Source: Chlorophyllum brunneum
Lineage: Eukaryota > Basidiomycota > Agaricomycetes > Agaricales > Agaricaceae
Direction of reading: 5' to 3'
Assembly: GCA_963576785.1 (NCBI GenBank)
Contig: OY756146.1
Location: forward strand, 806,001-870,000
Length of the DNA stretch: 64,000 nucleotides
In this document: piece after piece, positions 22,627 through 35,487 of the stretch
How positions within the stretch are numbered: the first letter of the stretch is position 1
How the letters are laid out: each line of letters starts with the position of its first letter
Notes under the pieces: generated by a model
Told to the model about the DNA's origin: nothing
What the model saw: only the letters and a program-made list of their open reading frames with translations
Database searches by the model: none
Translations under genes and position numbers: made by a program

Positions 22627-25600
22627 ATGCAGAACCACATTCCACAACCTCCACACACCGCTGGGCTCGGCTACCAAGGTGAGCATGCCTACCACATCGC
22701 AGGCCTGAAAGTCCTCTGAATATCGACTTCATAGGTCTGCGACCACGTATCGAACCAAGCCAGGTTCCCTCTCCTATCGAGGGCATTGAAACAGATCGAC
22801 AGGTATGGGAGGACAAGACCTACATGACCCTTCCAGGCGCCCATACGCCTCTGTCGACAACCGAATTTGTTTCTGTTGATCAGGGTAAGGTAGTCTGCAT
22901 CTAAGTGTCATTTCGTCTGACGTATTCTGCTCCTGCAATTCGTTATAGGCAATTCTTCGCCTAGATTCATACGGGCGTCAACATGGAATGTTCCATCCAG
23001 TTCCCGGCTTGCAACTGATTGTGCAATGCCACTTTCTGTGGTTGTACAGCCGTTTGCGGATTTAGATCCACGCGAGGAAGATATTCCGTTTGTGGATCTA
23101 GGCACCGATGGTCCACCGCGGTGTGCGAGCTGTAGAGGGTACGTTAATCCTTGGTGTACATGGATTGCGGGCGGTACGAAGTGGAAATGCAACTTATGTG
23201 GCCATGAGACAGAAGGTATTCCTATCTGGTTCAATTCCTCTCTAATCGCGGTCGTACTCATGATTCCGGATGATTAGTTTCAACGGAATATTTCTCCAAC
23301 CTCGACGCCAACATGCTACGAATAGATCACGCTGAACGACCAGAACTCAACCGGGGAACCGTCGACTATGTGGTACCTGAAGAATATTGGTCTCAGCATC
23401 CCCCCACAAAAATCAATCCTTCGTACTTTGCCGTGGACCCTCCCTCCATAGGCTCCAAAAAACCCCTACCTATGAATTATGTTTTCGCCTTTGACGTATC
23501 CAACAATGCCATTGAAACAGGCTTCTTCAAGACATCGTGCGACTTGCTGAAAACCGTGTTGTATGGTGGCACCGGCATGGACGGAGAGCAACTAGACTCT
23601 TGTTTCCCTCCCGCAAGCCAAATTGCAATATTATCCTATGACCAGACAATACATTTCTACGATCTCAATGTGTGAACACATGTCTCTCTAAATTTTGACG
23701 ATTATTGATTAAACTTTGGTTTAGTCAGATCTGACACCTATGCTCGTCGTTGGGGACTTGGAGGAAGTCTTTGTACCCGTGCGGGACGGAATTTTTGTTG
23801 ACCCTATAGGCCGAAGGTGTAGTACACAGCCCTCTTCACTTCAAGCGATTGCTCATGGTCGCCATAGACACGTTATCGAGGCTCTCTTGGACGCGCTACC
23901 CCAACGTTTCGCAGATGTTCCCTCAATAGGTTCTTGTCTAGGCTCCACGTTCCGGGCAGTCCTTGCATCGTTCGTACGTCGATATTACTTCCCGCGCTTC
24001 ACTGTAACCTTACTAAGATTTCAATCAGGCGGGACGCGGCGGTCATGCCGTCTTTTTCCATTCATCTCTTCCAAACACCGGACAAGGTGCACTGCCCGGC
24101 GCACCAACCGAGTCTGACCTCTACGATACTGACAAAGAAAAAACGCTCTTCAAACCTCGTGACGTTTCCTGGCTCGACATCGGTGAAGAACTAGCTGAAG
24201 AGGGCGTAGGTGTGAGCATGTTCCTCGCACCGAGCAAGTACATGGACATCGGATCCGTTGGTACTGTTGCTAGTCAAACTGGTGGAGAACTGTTTTTCCA
24301 TCCTAGGTTTGATGCTACGAGGGATGGTGTAGCATTTGAGTCACAGTTGCAGAGACTCATGAGACGGTATCAAGGGTTTAATGTTACAATGCGGTTTCGG
24401 TGTTCTTCAGGTACGAACCTCCCTCTTTTTCGCTTGAGGTGGAGGGAATTGATTGGATGGTAGGATTGCGTATCACGAAGCATTTCGGGAATTTTGCGCA
24501 AAGTAACTCAACGGATCTTGATTTCGGTATCCTAGATGCCGACAAGGCAATTATCGCCGATTTCGAACATTCGAGTACTCTCAGTCCACGAGAATATGCG
24601 TATATCCAATGTGCGACACTGTATACCAGTGTATGGGGCGAAAGAAGAGTACGCGTCATCAATCTTGCACTACAGGTCGCTGAATTGGCTGGAAACGTGT
24701 TCCAATATGCGGACTTGGACAGTCTGTTGTGTCGGTTTGCTCGGGAAGGTGTGTTACCCGGCTCCGTTCCGTAGTTTTGATGTAGGTTCGTACTGATATC
24801 GTGCCATTTCAGCGATTGTGAACATGACGAAGCAAAAACTTGTCTTAACTAGGGACGAACTCACAGAGAGTTGTTCCGCAATTCTCCTGGGCTACCGAAC
24901 GAACTGCGCTTCTGCGTCCCGTGCATCCCAGGTACATCCTTTTCTCTTTGAGATAGTCACGTAAGTTTAACATTTTTACTTAGCTTATCATACCGGAAGC
25001 GTTTAAAGCCTTCCCAGCATTCCTCCTCGCCCTTCTGAAATCCAAACCTCTGAAAGGTGTGTCTCTTCGCCTCTTTTCCATCCATTCAACTGACTCGCTG
25101 TTCTCAAGGACGGCTCGTATCCTCAGACGTTAGAAACCTTGCTGCCCACCGTCTCCTTTCCCTTTCCCCCCGCGATCTTTTACACTCCCTCTATCCACGA
25201 CTCCTCGCTCTACACGACCTTGACGACAAAGTAGCCTTGCCCCAAGTCTATACTGTTGATCACCCAAATCCTAACCCTGGTGGTGAAGGTGGCGTGGTGC
25301 AGTATCAGTATGAGAAGGTCGAAATGCCATCGCTCATGCGGAATAGCTACTTCTTTATGGAGGCTCATGGCATTTACCTCATCGGTGAGCATTGTAGATG
25401 TTGGTTTGCAGTTTCATGTTTTGATCAGTAGAACGTATGTAGATAATGATGAGTTGGTGATCATCTGGGTCGGGTCGGGAGCGTCATCTCAGCTTCTGCA
25501 AGATTTGTTTGGGGTGGATGACTTTATGTCCTTGGATCCCCGATCGGTACGTCCTTTTCTATCACGCTACTACCACCTCCACCTTAGTTCTCGAAACAGC

Positions 25601-25991
25601 ATCAGCTCCCTCGTCTCCCGACCACACTCTCCATGCAAGTCCATAATATTCTTGCCAAACGTGTATCTTCCCGTGGAGGCCGCAAATCCAAAGTCTTCAT
25701 TGCAAGGCAAAATCAAGATGCTGCAGAAATTGAGTTTAGCGATATGCTCATAGAAGATCAGAATAACGGGGCGATGTCCTATGTGGATTGTACGTTTCGT
25801 CGTCGCACTATCCCATGATAACTGTCTGACGAATGATTGTAGACTTGGCGCTGCTTCATAAACAGATATCCAATGTTGTAAGTACTAGGACGTGCATTCT
25901 ATCCGGAACTCGGATGCTTAACATTTTATTCCAGCTCAACAATGGGAGTGGGCTTGGAGGCAGTCCAAGTATTCGAGGCTCGCCTTGGTGA
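22627..25991 (+). CDS. SEC24: COPII coat cargo-binding subunit Sec24
   Basis: Sec24 pairs with Sec23 in the inner COPII coat and selects cargo leaving the ER. Fourteen exons: 22627-22678, 22735-22884, 22949-23215, 23278-23669, 23725-23973, 24029-24410, 24464-24748, 24813-24931, 24984-25056, 25109-25384, 25443-25546, 25588-25789, 25843-25877 and 25935-25991, giving 880 residues. The family's opening [19 protein letters not shown] is present. A zinc finger follows (CASC at 126-129, CNLC at 148-151), then the trunk ([16 protein letters not shown]), the beta-sandwich and helical parts, and the gelsolin-like end ([13 protein letters not shown] EMPSLMRNS, then [26 protein letters not shown]). The N-terminus before the first conserved block is only about 18 residues, shorter than usual; an undetected 5' exon is possible. 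The start is therefore provisional. Confidence 0.92.
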
Positions 25992-26105
25992 AAGCCGTAG
26001 ATTCTGCGATCGCTGCGATCAGGCATTGGAGTAATATAGAAACGCTGCTTTCCATCTACGGTTCATATATTCAGACATCTCATCTTGTATTTTCGACACA
26101 CGACC

Positions 26106-28539
26106 ATGGTGAATATCTGTACGACTGATAGCCTTATGGCCCTGGACTTGCCCTTCCTGGAATGTGATCCGGTCAGATTTAACGTCAGCGGACCATATAA
26201 GGTACTGGATTCAGTGCATTGTACAGCACTTGTTTCCACACTACAACAACGGATGTCGGTTTTGCAGGATGCCCAAAACGTATTGATTGAGCATGGGCAG
26301 TTCATAAGCGTCCAGAACACCACGAGTGGACTGACAGGCACGTACGCTTGGTCGAGTTATAAACCAGTGATACTGATAAAGTCCACAGGAATTGACATCC
26401 TCCTGCAAGCATCTATTCCAGATGCTGCCCATGACTCTTTGGCTCGTCACCCGGCCCCTCAATGTTACCCTGGAACTCGAGAACAATACATCGAGGACAT
26501 CACCCACTGGGCAATGCCTTCTGCTGGCGACAAACCATCGCCAACTTACTGGATGAAAGGGCCTCCTGGAGTTGGGAAAACTGCAATTGCACAAACTTGC
26601 GTGGAGAAGCTTCAGGAAGCAGGTCAATTGGGCGCTGCATTCTTCTTCTCGATAAACGGACGAGACGACCATGCCAAGTTCTTCACTTCCATCGCATATC
26701 AGCTCTCTACACATTTCCCTGGCTTTCGTGAAGCACTTGATCAGAGGATTCTTCGTGATAAAACAATACTCGGAAAGGCGATGGCGTGGCAGTTCAAGGG
26801 ATTAATCGTCGAACCTTTACGGGAGTTGGAGATGGCGGGCATTAGTTTAGAAGGGAGGGCTATATTCATCGATGGGCTCGACGAATGTGCGAGCAAGGAA
26901 GCCCAGTGCGAGATCATCGAGATTATCTCGTCCTCTGTCAGGGAGAACACAACACCCTTCCGTTGGGCGTTCTTCAGTCGACCCGAGTCCCATATCGAAG
27001 CTACGTTTGCTCAGGAGGATATTGCACCTCTTTGTTACCCAACCTTACTCCCACTTTCACGCGAAGCCGATCAAGAAATCGAACTCTATCTCAGGGGCGG
27101 GCTCTTAAATATTTCTCGGCGCCGCAATATTCCAATGCGGCGGATTTGGCCTTCCCAAGAGGATATCAAAGCGCTAGTGGATGCTGCTGCAGGGCTTTTC
27201 GTTTACGCGGCAACGGTTCTTAGATTTGTGGACCGGGCCGCGTCGATCGGGCCGGAAGAAGCGCTATATGTAGCCATTGCTGCCATTTCGAAAGGTGACC
27301 CCGATTCCGTTGGATCACACCTCCAGCCGTTTACCGAACTAGATGCATTCTATCTTCTCATTGTGCGGCGCATCCCAGACGATATCCTTCCCTCTACCCA
27401 GCTTCTTCTTTCTACAATGCTCCTCGACACCTTTGATAACGACTGGAGTGCCATATATCTGAGCAACAGGCTCGGATTTTCTGAGACTAAATTCAGATTA
27501 GTCTGTAATGAACTCCATGCTGTCCTTCGCTTTCAGGACAGACTTGAACCTCTCGTCCCCGAAAACATTGATCCCACACGTCCATTCCACCATGCAGGTT
27601 TTGAGGCCGTGGATAATCTCGATTGGCAAGCACATGGACTAGGGGGGACTGTCAGTCTATACCATAAATCATTCTATGATTTTCTTCGCGACCCAGCTCG
27701 ATCGGGTATCTTCTGTGTAACCTCGCCTGCAGCACATAACCACATGTTCAAGCACTATCTTCAACGTCACTTTGAACTTGATCGAGCGTATTCTGTTCAA
27801 GGCAAAGGTAAGGATTAATCTTCATTGCTCCCCGCTCCACACACTAATGCAACTCCCAGATCTAATCTTAGGACGTGGTTTAAGCAACTCTGCAGCTTCC
27901 CTCTCCTGGCCGTATTTCAGTGAAAATGAATATGTCAATTCCTTCCTCAAGACCAGAGCATATAACAATGTTCTGGCTATTTTAGCAGAACTTTCCTATT
28001 CGGCTGCGCTCGATCCACAATTACTTATGGAGTTCGTCAATGTCGATTTCCGTAAAAGCCTACTCAACAACCTGTATCTTTTCCCCGAGGGCGGCCTGAT
28101 CGATGCATTCACTCATACTTTCCCTTCCCTTATTAAGCGCATCGGTTGCACGCTGTTCATCCGGATCCCCACTGATGATGGTTTCGACTACGGCGATTTC
28201 AAGCAGGCAAGTCCCGTTTTTACACGATGAGTTACACGTCGTTAATGGACTATAAAGGCAACTAGGATAATGGAAGAACGGAGGATCATTAGGCCCTACT
28301 CCTCGGATCTCACTTCCTGGTATAAAAAGAACTTCCGCAGAAAGTCGCAGAGCATTTCGGATTCTGGCCTATTCATTCGGGGGCGCGGCGCCAAGAAGAC
28401 TTTTTGGTATTGGGAGTATAACCCGGAGGTTGGGTTGCATGAATTCGAAACGACCAATCTATCCGAGGCGAAGGAGCTATATCAAAAAGAGGGATTCAGA
28501 TTATGGGACTCGGCGTTAGAACTACAATCCCAATCTTAG
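26106..28539 (+). CDS. NACHT-domain P-loop NTPase (fungal NLR-like protein)
   Basis: A STAND-class ATPase or GTPase of the kind expanded in mushroom genomes, where related proteins act in non-self recognition or programmed cell death. Three exons: 26106-27807, 27860-28206 and 28258-28539, giving 776 residues. The Walker A motif GPPGVGKT is at residues 152-159 and the Walker B segment AIFIDGLDEC is at 252-261. A sensor-like Arg follows in FFSRPESHIE. The helical region after the NTPase contains the usual LYHKSFYDFLRDPARSG signature. The last intron uses a GC donor (CAG|GCAAGT) and an AAAG acceptor; this keeps the frame into a C-terminal exon containing SSDLTSWYKKNFRRK. No WD40, ankyrin or TPR repeats follow, so this copy lacks an obvious ligand-sensing repeat array. 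The N-terminal 130 residues have no recognised effector domain. Confidence 0.85.
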
Positions 28540-29373
28540 AGTGTTATTGCCTTTGTGCTGTTCGTATTCTTTGAGTCCCCGAAGAATGAGCCTCATTTTA
28601 CTGCCTCTTGTGTAGACACCTTGGCTTGACTAGGTCGGTTTGCTACCCATGGACACAGTCAAAACGTGCATTCGGTAAGTACATACACGCAACACACTAA
28701 CACTACATTCTCTTGAGTATACAAACGACGTTGTTCTTCCTGATCAGGATACCAAGCAATAAGTAGGGTTCGTGCAATCTCTAGGCTACTCTTTTGGCTT
28801 TTTCCGTTTGAAGCTTAACCATAACTGTGGTGGTTTGGTTGGTGGCAGCGGTGGTGGTTTGTCTGACGCGCCCCCCCGTTTTCTGGCCGAGGTCTCCCTC
28901 TCTGGCTGTTTCTTTCGTCTCGGCGACTCCGATCGTACAGTTGCTGGCCTGTTATATTATCAGAATAATTTGCAAGGGGAGCAGCTAATGATAAACTCAA
29001 CCCCATAGAGTGATCCCTGTTGTGAACATCAGCTCGCTGGTAGCATTACAGTTGATCTAGAAAGACTCACGGACGGTAAGGAACTGTCAGTTGGAGGTGA
29101 AGTTACATGGAGGAACGGACGATGGATATATGAGCGGCCAAGATATAGTGAGGCTTATATACCCACGCGCCTACACAGCCTCATGGCCAGGAGATCATCG
29201 CCCTCATAGCTGTGGTATGCATTTGACGGGGCATGACAGAGGCCGCTGATGGACAACTAGTTGCTGCCAGGCCGGGATTTGCGCAGACCATTATCGGGCT
29301 TGTGCAGAAACCGTAATGGTTAGTAACTACAACAGATGTTAGGTTACTCCAGGCGCCCCAATAGAATACTGAA
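28540..29373. other. Convergent intergenic region
   Basis: Between the 3' ends of the NACHT gene and COG3. A G/T-rich stretch at 28830-28880 stands out; no gene recognised. Confidence 0.45.
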
Positions 29374-32300
29374 TCATTGTGGACTAATAAGAAACCCCTG
29401 CCCAGACCCATCAATAACCTCACTCAAAATTTCACCCAACCTAACCACACCCATCAACTCCTCCACACCCTCTCCCTGCTCTACCTTATCTCCATCAACA
29501 GCATCCAAAAATTCCTGATATCTTTCCACAACACGTTCCCTAACATGATGCACCAACACCCCAGCAGTCCCACTTCCAGCGCCAAAGTCTGTTCCCCCAG
29601 AATCGAGGTACAGCCTCATCTTCGCAAGTGCATTGCGTAAGTCGCGTGTACATGCTTCTTCGAAGAGTTTATCGGTCTGTTTCGATGGGAGTCGCGTCGA
29701 TGAAGATGGTGGACCCGCGGAAGCAGCAGAGGGGGCTGTATTCGATGACGCAGACACGGACGTGGAAGACGAAAGCCAGGGTGTGAGCACTTGACAAGCG
29801 ACATGCGTACACTCATAAATAACACATTCGCATGCCTTTCGAAGTGCTTGGTCGATATTCTGATTCAAGATCAATAAATAAAGCTGCCGAATTGCGTTAG
29901 CAAAGAAGTGCGTACGTATCGTAAATCTCCACGTTCGCCATGAATACACACGCCGAGCGTGCCAAATAACCCCTCAGGAAGAGGCAGCAAGCCAGATGTC
30001 CGACTGAGCAAGTTTGCGAGGGTATCTGTAAAGACTCGTTATCCCCGGTGTCTTGTCACCAATGAGGGAAGGCATACCAGTCACACCACCCCCAAGGCTG
30101 ACGCCACTCGAACTGCCAACGATGCCAACACCACTACCACCAAGCTCAAAATCTCCAATGATTTCCTTTAAGACTAACAAGTGCCTCAATAGAAAAAGCT
30201 CTCCGTCCAGCGCCCCACCCGATCCCTTCCGAGTCTTAATATTCTCTGTGGCGTTGATGAGGGATTGACGACACAGCTGGATTGCTTCCTGAGCTATGTC
30301 CTCGAAAATCGCAAGCTAATATGTTGTAAACAAATCAGCAGACGAAGACCTGACCAATACGATAACCCAGACCTGGACAAAATCCCTTAGTTGTTCCAAC
30401 ACCCAGACCATTTTTCTTACAGTCGGATACCAGCTTTCTCTGTCCCGCAACAAACTGTCTTTTGGAAGTCCACCAAGCGCGACCTGGCTGACGCTTGCCT
30501 TTTCGCTAAGGTGCAATTGGAATTTGGACCCCTTCTTGTTTTGATGCGCTTCTACAGAACATGAGATGTCCACTTGAAAGAAACTGAACTAGCCAAAACA
30601 AAAACATACCTATGAGTAGCTCAGGCCATCTCAAGTCCTCGGGTTTCGGGACATAATGCCTAACCTCACTCTGAATCATCGCCTGAGCCTTGAAAAACAA
30701 CCTCGTCTGGGCGTCTTGTAAAACCATCTGCAACAGTCTACTTATATGCAACCGCCCCAGCCTCCTCTTTCCTTTAGCTTTAGACTGTTTTGCGGAATCC
30801 AAATCAATGGTGAGGACATCATCGTTTTCATCCTCAGAAGCATCGGAATCCGCGGGGGTTGAATTTGGGGAGCCAATGAAAGCTGAAGAGTCGAGGACCA
30901 TGAGTGCTTGGAGCACTGTACAAACTTCACAGAGAGCTGTGAGGCGGGGCTCGTGAAGGATCCGAGGGCGAAGATCGTCGTAGAGAATGTCGCATAGCTT
31001 CTCCAGATATTGGCTTGATCCCTTGTGAGCTAGTCAGAAACTTGGTCAAAGAAATAACTCACTAGAGTTCTTCTTCCGAAGTGCTAAAGAACGACCGATA
31101 GAGATTGAACTCATCGGTACACAACTGTTTGAGGAAACCACAGCCAGCTCTTGTCTAATAGAGATCGTGTATCGGTGAGTTCCCGTCAAAGGGGGGACAG
31201 CCGACTAGACTCACCAGCTCGACCAGCTCCCCTCGTACGACATCCAGGCTCTTAATCTCTTCTTGTATCCAATTAGCCAACAAACTTCTCCGTGCGGCAA
31301 AGTACGCGTTGGAGCATTCGCTTAAGAGCGATGAGAGATCTTCAGGATACGTAGCAGCTCTGCGCTCCAGTTCTCGCAGCAGAGGGTGAATTTTGGGCGC
31401 CACAGATAGGAATCTGGTGTAGAGAAGGTGGTGTTGAGCGGTTTGAGAAACATCCTGCGAATTGTTCAGTCAACCCCCGATAAAGGGAAACCGCACAGGC
31501 CAACATACCTTTTTGGATAGCCGCCTGGAAATATCGGCCGTGAGGGCCCTGAGAGAGCCGACAAAGGACATTTTGATCAATGTCATTGCACGCGTCATGC
31601 ATTGCTGGAATCGGAGAAGATAGACCTCCGCTTCGCGATAGTGCCTCTAAAATGCGTGATTCTTCAGCAGGATTATAGTGCAAGAAACTAAGATGACATA
31701 CATGTGCTTTGAGGAAGCCAATACACACATCTACACGCTCTACCATGTACAAGAAGTCGGGCTCGAAGATGAGCGACTCGCCAGGGTAATTTAGCATCCT
31801 TGTCGCCTTCTCTAGTTCTTGGAAGTACTCTAGATGCTCGCTGATGTCCTCCATAATCTCCAACAATTTATTCTGAGTGCTTCGTGAGTGATAACAGCAG
31901 CGATACCTATAAACATTGCTCACCCTTTCTTCAACGACCCTTTCGCACCCTTCTTTCACAACGCGACCATTCTCTTCAACTCTCCACCACTCTTCGTACA
32001 TCTCCCCTAGCATACCATCGACCTCCTCTACCCGTTTGGTCAATCCCTCACAGACCTCCAAGTGATCCATGAGCGAAGCAACATGTGCTCGGAAATGAGC
32101 CTCCTGGCTGTGTGCCACCGACCTGTCAATCAGTGCAAACCAGTCATAGAACTGTTCTGGTGTTTGTACGGGTGCTTTTGGATGCAGTGCATGAAACTGA
32201 GAACTCCTTGAAGGCAAATTCGATGGGGTGCCAGGACGAGATGAGGGTGATCCTAGCGACGCAGACGGAGGCAACCTATTGTGAGCAAGTGGTGTTCCAG

Positions 32301-32557
32301 GCCGCGAGTTTGGCGCTCCTGCTTCTTCCTGTGCTGTAAACTACTGGGACTGTAAGCGCGACAGACAACGAATGATAGTTGAGACGACGTACGCGCAAAG
32401 GCAGGGGTATTTTCTCGTTAGCAGCCTTGAGAGCATTGATGCTCCTGAGTTCGAGGTCGCCCAGGGGGGCTTTTGCGTCCCATTCTTCGACGCTGATGGT
32501 CTTGCGTGCTGGTGCTAATGCTGGTGGTCGTCGTGCCTGTGGACGAGCAGAAGCCAT
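29374..32557 (-). CDS. COG3: Conserved oligomeric Golgi complex subunit 3 (Sec34)
   Basis: A subunit of the COG tether that captures retrograde vesicles at the Golgi. Eleven exons on the minus strand: 32557-32393, 32340-31924, 31872-31702, 31646-31509, 31454-31215, 31154-31063, 31013-30610, 30551-30373, 30315-30078, 30025-29916 and 29883-29374, giving 887 residues. The diagnostic block YREAEVYLLRFQQCMTRAM followed by TLIKMSFV lies at about residues 254-280, preceded by the NKLLEIMEDISEHLEYF coiled segment. Downstream are LYQYLEKLCDILYDDLRPR, HYVPKPEDL and LFLLRHLLVLKE blocks, then LLILNQNIDQALRKACE near the end. A Ser/Pro-rich linker (residues about 70-105) and an acidic insert (SDASEDENDD) are lineage features. 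The ATG is only 75 bp from the ATG of the divergent F-box gene. Confidence 0.93.
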
Positions 32558-32632
32558 GGTCGGGCATAGAAATCGTGGGAAAGCTCGGTTTTGTATTCTG
32601 ACAATCTGAGATCATCATCTTTCAAAATATCC
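32558..32632. promoter_or_regulatory. 75-bp divergent promoter region between COG3 and an F-box gene
   Basis: The two start codons face away from each other with 75 bases between them. Both 5' leaders and core promoter elements must overlap within this stretch or extend into each other's coding sequence. No TATA box is visible. Confidence 0.6.
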
Positions 32633-33849
32633 ATGGACACTTTACCACCAGAAATCTTGGCACTTATCTTTGCAGAGGGTGCACCACAAATTGACGATCT
32701 CAAAAATTACTCCCTCGTCTGCTCTACATGGCGCCCACCAGCCCAATGGGAACTATTCGGATCCTCGACTTTTACGATTAAATATCTGCATTCACCCTCG
32801 CTTCACTCTATCTCATATTCGACGCTTCTAGAAAATCCACAATACACGTTTCTGGGATTTACTGTCCGGAAACTCCACATCGCGCTCGAATGCTTGAGCC
32901 CCATCGATCCCAGTTTTCCCGAGTTCCTTCACCGTCTCACCAACGTCCAAACAATACATTTGACCCATCAGACGGGGTACCTCCTCTGCCAAAACACGCT
33001 CTCCCCAGAGTTACACGATGAATTAATTCATCTTTTCCATTTACCGACAATGACCGAGCTCTTCGTCCAGACAGAACAATGGCCTGTTTGGATACTACAC
33101 GCCTGTCGCCATCTTCGTCGCCTATCCTGGACTTTCCCTTCTTATCCCGTCTTAGGGAGATATATTCCACCCTATGTGGGCCCTTCCTCGTCTGAGCTGG
33201 ACGAGTTGAATTTATCGGGTCAAGGGATATCCCTATTCTTGTTCATGTCCGAGCTTCGATGTTCTCCTGGTCACTCTTCGATAAACAAACTCCAACATTT
33301 AACGCTTGACATTTGGAGCCAACCCCGGTCCTATGACCTGTTCCAGGGATTTACCTCTCTCACACATCTTACTATCAAGTCAAATTTTCGTGAGTAAAGT
33401 GCTCCATCGTTCACCGCGGCCTAACTCTCCCAGCAGCCTTCACATACGACGAAAGACCTGACCTCAAGGACCTAAAAAACCTCATCGCGATCACTATCGA
33501 AGCCTCTCCATCACCGGTGTACAACAAGCCCGCAGAACAAACCGTATTGGCCGCGCACACCTGGATCCGGGTGTTACTGTTACTGTTACCTTTGCCCCGT
33601 AAATTACAAACCATAGAAGTCAATGTGGTGGGTACGCATGCTGAAGGAAAGGCAGTCGTCATCGCAGACCCAATAGGTAGACAACTGTGTGGTTTGGGGG
33701 ACTCTTTACCCGGAAGATGTCCTGATCTCCAGAGCTTTTCTTTTTTCGTTCCCTGGATGGATCATTCAGTCTTCTTAAGTTTTTTTTACACCCAGCTCCG
33801 TGCAGCTGGAATCTCCCTATATGGTCCGCGTAGGCTGACCGATCCTTGA
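32633..33849 (+). CDS. F-box protein (tandem copy 1)
   Basis: Probable substrate-recognition subunit of an SCF ubiquitin ligase. Two exons, 32633-33389 and 33434-33849, encode 390 residues (389 if the acceptor three bases downstream is used). The first 40 residues carry the F-box pattern: LPPEILALIFAEG, then NYSLVCSTWRPPAQ. The rest is a leucine-rich region with spaced HLTHQTGYLL, LQHLTLDIWS and HLTIKS segments that suggest irregular LRR-like repeats, ending in PDLQSFSFFVPWMDHS. It is 35-45% similar by eye to the next gene over its whole length, with the intron at the same place. Such genes form large, fast-changing families in agaricomycetes. The substrate is unknown. Confidence 0.82.
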
Positions 33850-34226
33850 ATTTTATCCAAGTGCCATTATCCTGTAGTTCATGTTGTAGCAATCACAGGA
33901 CACCCGTATCATTGCACTTCCTTCACATTGTACTATAATTAAAATGCCACTGGTCTCTGATTGTCGAACATTCACATGGGACACATTCGCATGCTCAGAA
34001 TTGGTAAGAAGCGGACATAGGAAAACTGAATCATTATATTGAATACTGAATAGTCTTCAACCTCCGTACCTTTTGAACATTCGTAATTGGGCTTATCAAA
34101 TCTACCACCTGGCCCATCCCTCATTGTCTCCTGTCAGGATTGCACAGGCGCCAACCGTGGTAATTTTCACCAACTCAGTTTTCAACATCCACGAGCAAAG
34201 TTGTTTTCTACTCAAGCCTCTGCCCT
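33850..34226. other. Spacer between the two F-box genes
   Basis: 3' flank of the first and promoter of the second copy; nothing further recognised. Confidence 0.5.
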
Positions 34227-35487
34227 ATGTCTACCCTACCTCCCGAAACCCTTGGACATATTTTCACCCTCAACGGTGCCAATGTTTTCGAACTCAAACA
34301 ATACTCTCTCGTGTGCTCTGCATGGCGGTTCCCAGCTCAACGTGAGCTTTTTCGGGTTGCGACTTTTACGATCACAGATCTAGACTCGCCCTCACGTCAC
34401 TCGATCCCGTACTCGAAGCTGGTTGAAAATGAGCAATATTTGTATCTTTTTCACTCCATCCGGACACTCCGCATCGGGCTTAGGAGTCCCAGTGCCATAG
34501 ACCCCCAGTTTTGCACATTTCTCGGACGTCTCCTTCAAGTTGAGACGATAAAATTCACCGATTACACTGGATGGTTCCTCTTGGAGGAAAGTCTCTCTCC
34601 AGAGATGTCCAAAGCTTTCCTACACATCCTGGATCTACCGACATTAGCCAGAGTTGTCGTCGACACAATCAGCTTTCCCACATCTCTCATTCCGCCCTGC
34701 CTCCGCGTTCCACAATTTTCCTGGGCCCTGCCTCCCAACCTAATCCTGCGCACTATCCCAAGGGAGGACTTTCTCCGACGTGAGGGATCTTTAGCCACAG
34801 AAAATAGCGAAATTAATTTGTCGGGGGATGGTCAAACTATGATTACGTTCGCGAAGTGGCTCCATGGCTACTCCAGCCGTGTATCTCTGGACAACATCAA
34901 ACGTGCAACATTCCACTTTACTTCGCCGGCCGCTTCATTGATTGGTCTATTTCCACCTTTTTCCTCTATCACGCACCTCACCTTAAAGTCTGACGTCGGT
35001 AAGTTCATGATTTCTCCGATTCCTCATTATTCTAATCAACCTTCAAGGGGGATTCGGTTTCAGCTTTGATGCCAGCCCCCTTGTGAATCTCAATTCACTT
35101 AGAGTCGAGACCTCTTTATCACGATCAAGTCCCCCCTCGACGCAACAAATTTTCTTCCCATTGTTGACCTGGCTCGTTGTATTCTTGCCCTCTCTGCCCT
35201 CTCCTAAGAAACTATGCACGCTTGAAGTAGAAGTCCTGGACGAGGTCGACAACACCGGAGAGCCCTTCGAGATAAACCCAAGTGTTATGATAGATAGCAT
35301 GTTACCAGCGCTGGGAGGAGTTGTCACTCATCAGTTTCCACAACTCTCAACTTTCTCCCTTTATATGCCGTGGATGACTCATGAATATTTCAACGAGTTG
35401 TTCTCTGATTTTCGGGCCATCAACCCGGGACTCACCCTTTGTGGGCCGGGTGATATGAGCCCTAATATCAGGATCGCCAGTGTCTAG
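34227..35487 (+). CDS. F-box protein (tandem copy 2)
   Basis: Paralog of the preceding gene in the same orientation. Exons 34227-34998 and 35048-35487 encode 403 residues. The F-box starts at LPPETLGHIFTLNG and continues with QYSLVCSAWRFPAQRELF. LRR-like segments follow (LRIGLRSPSAIDPQF, SITHLTLKSDV), and the C-terminal block PQLSTFSLYMPWMTHEYF aligns with PDLQSFSFFVPWMDHS of copy 1. The intron falls right after the HLTLKS segment in both copies, so the pair arose by tandem duplication of an intron-containing gene. Role inferred as an SCF adaptor. Confidence 0.82.

Noticed and set aside
26342..26388. Possible 47-nt intron in the NACHT gene (GTACGC...CCACAG)
   Set aside because: Removing it would shift the frame, while the unspliced sequence is open through to the NTPase domain.
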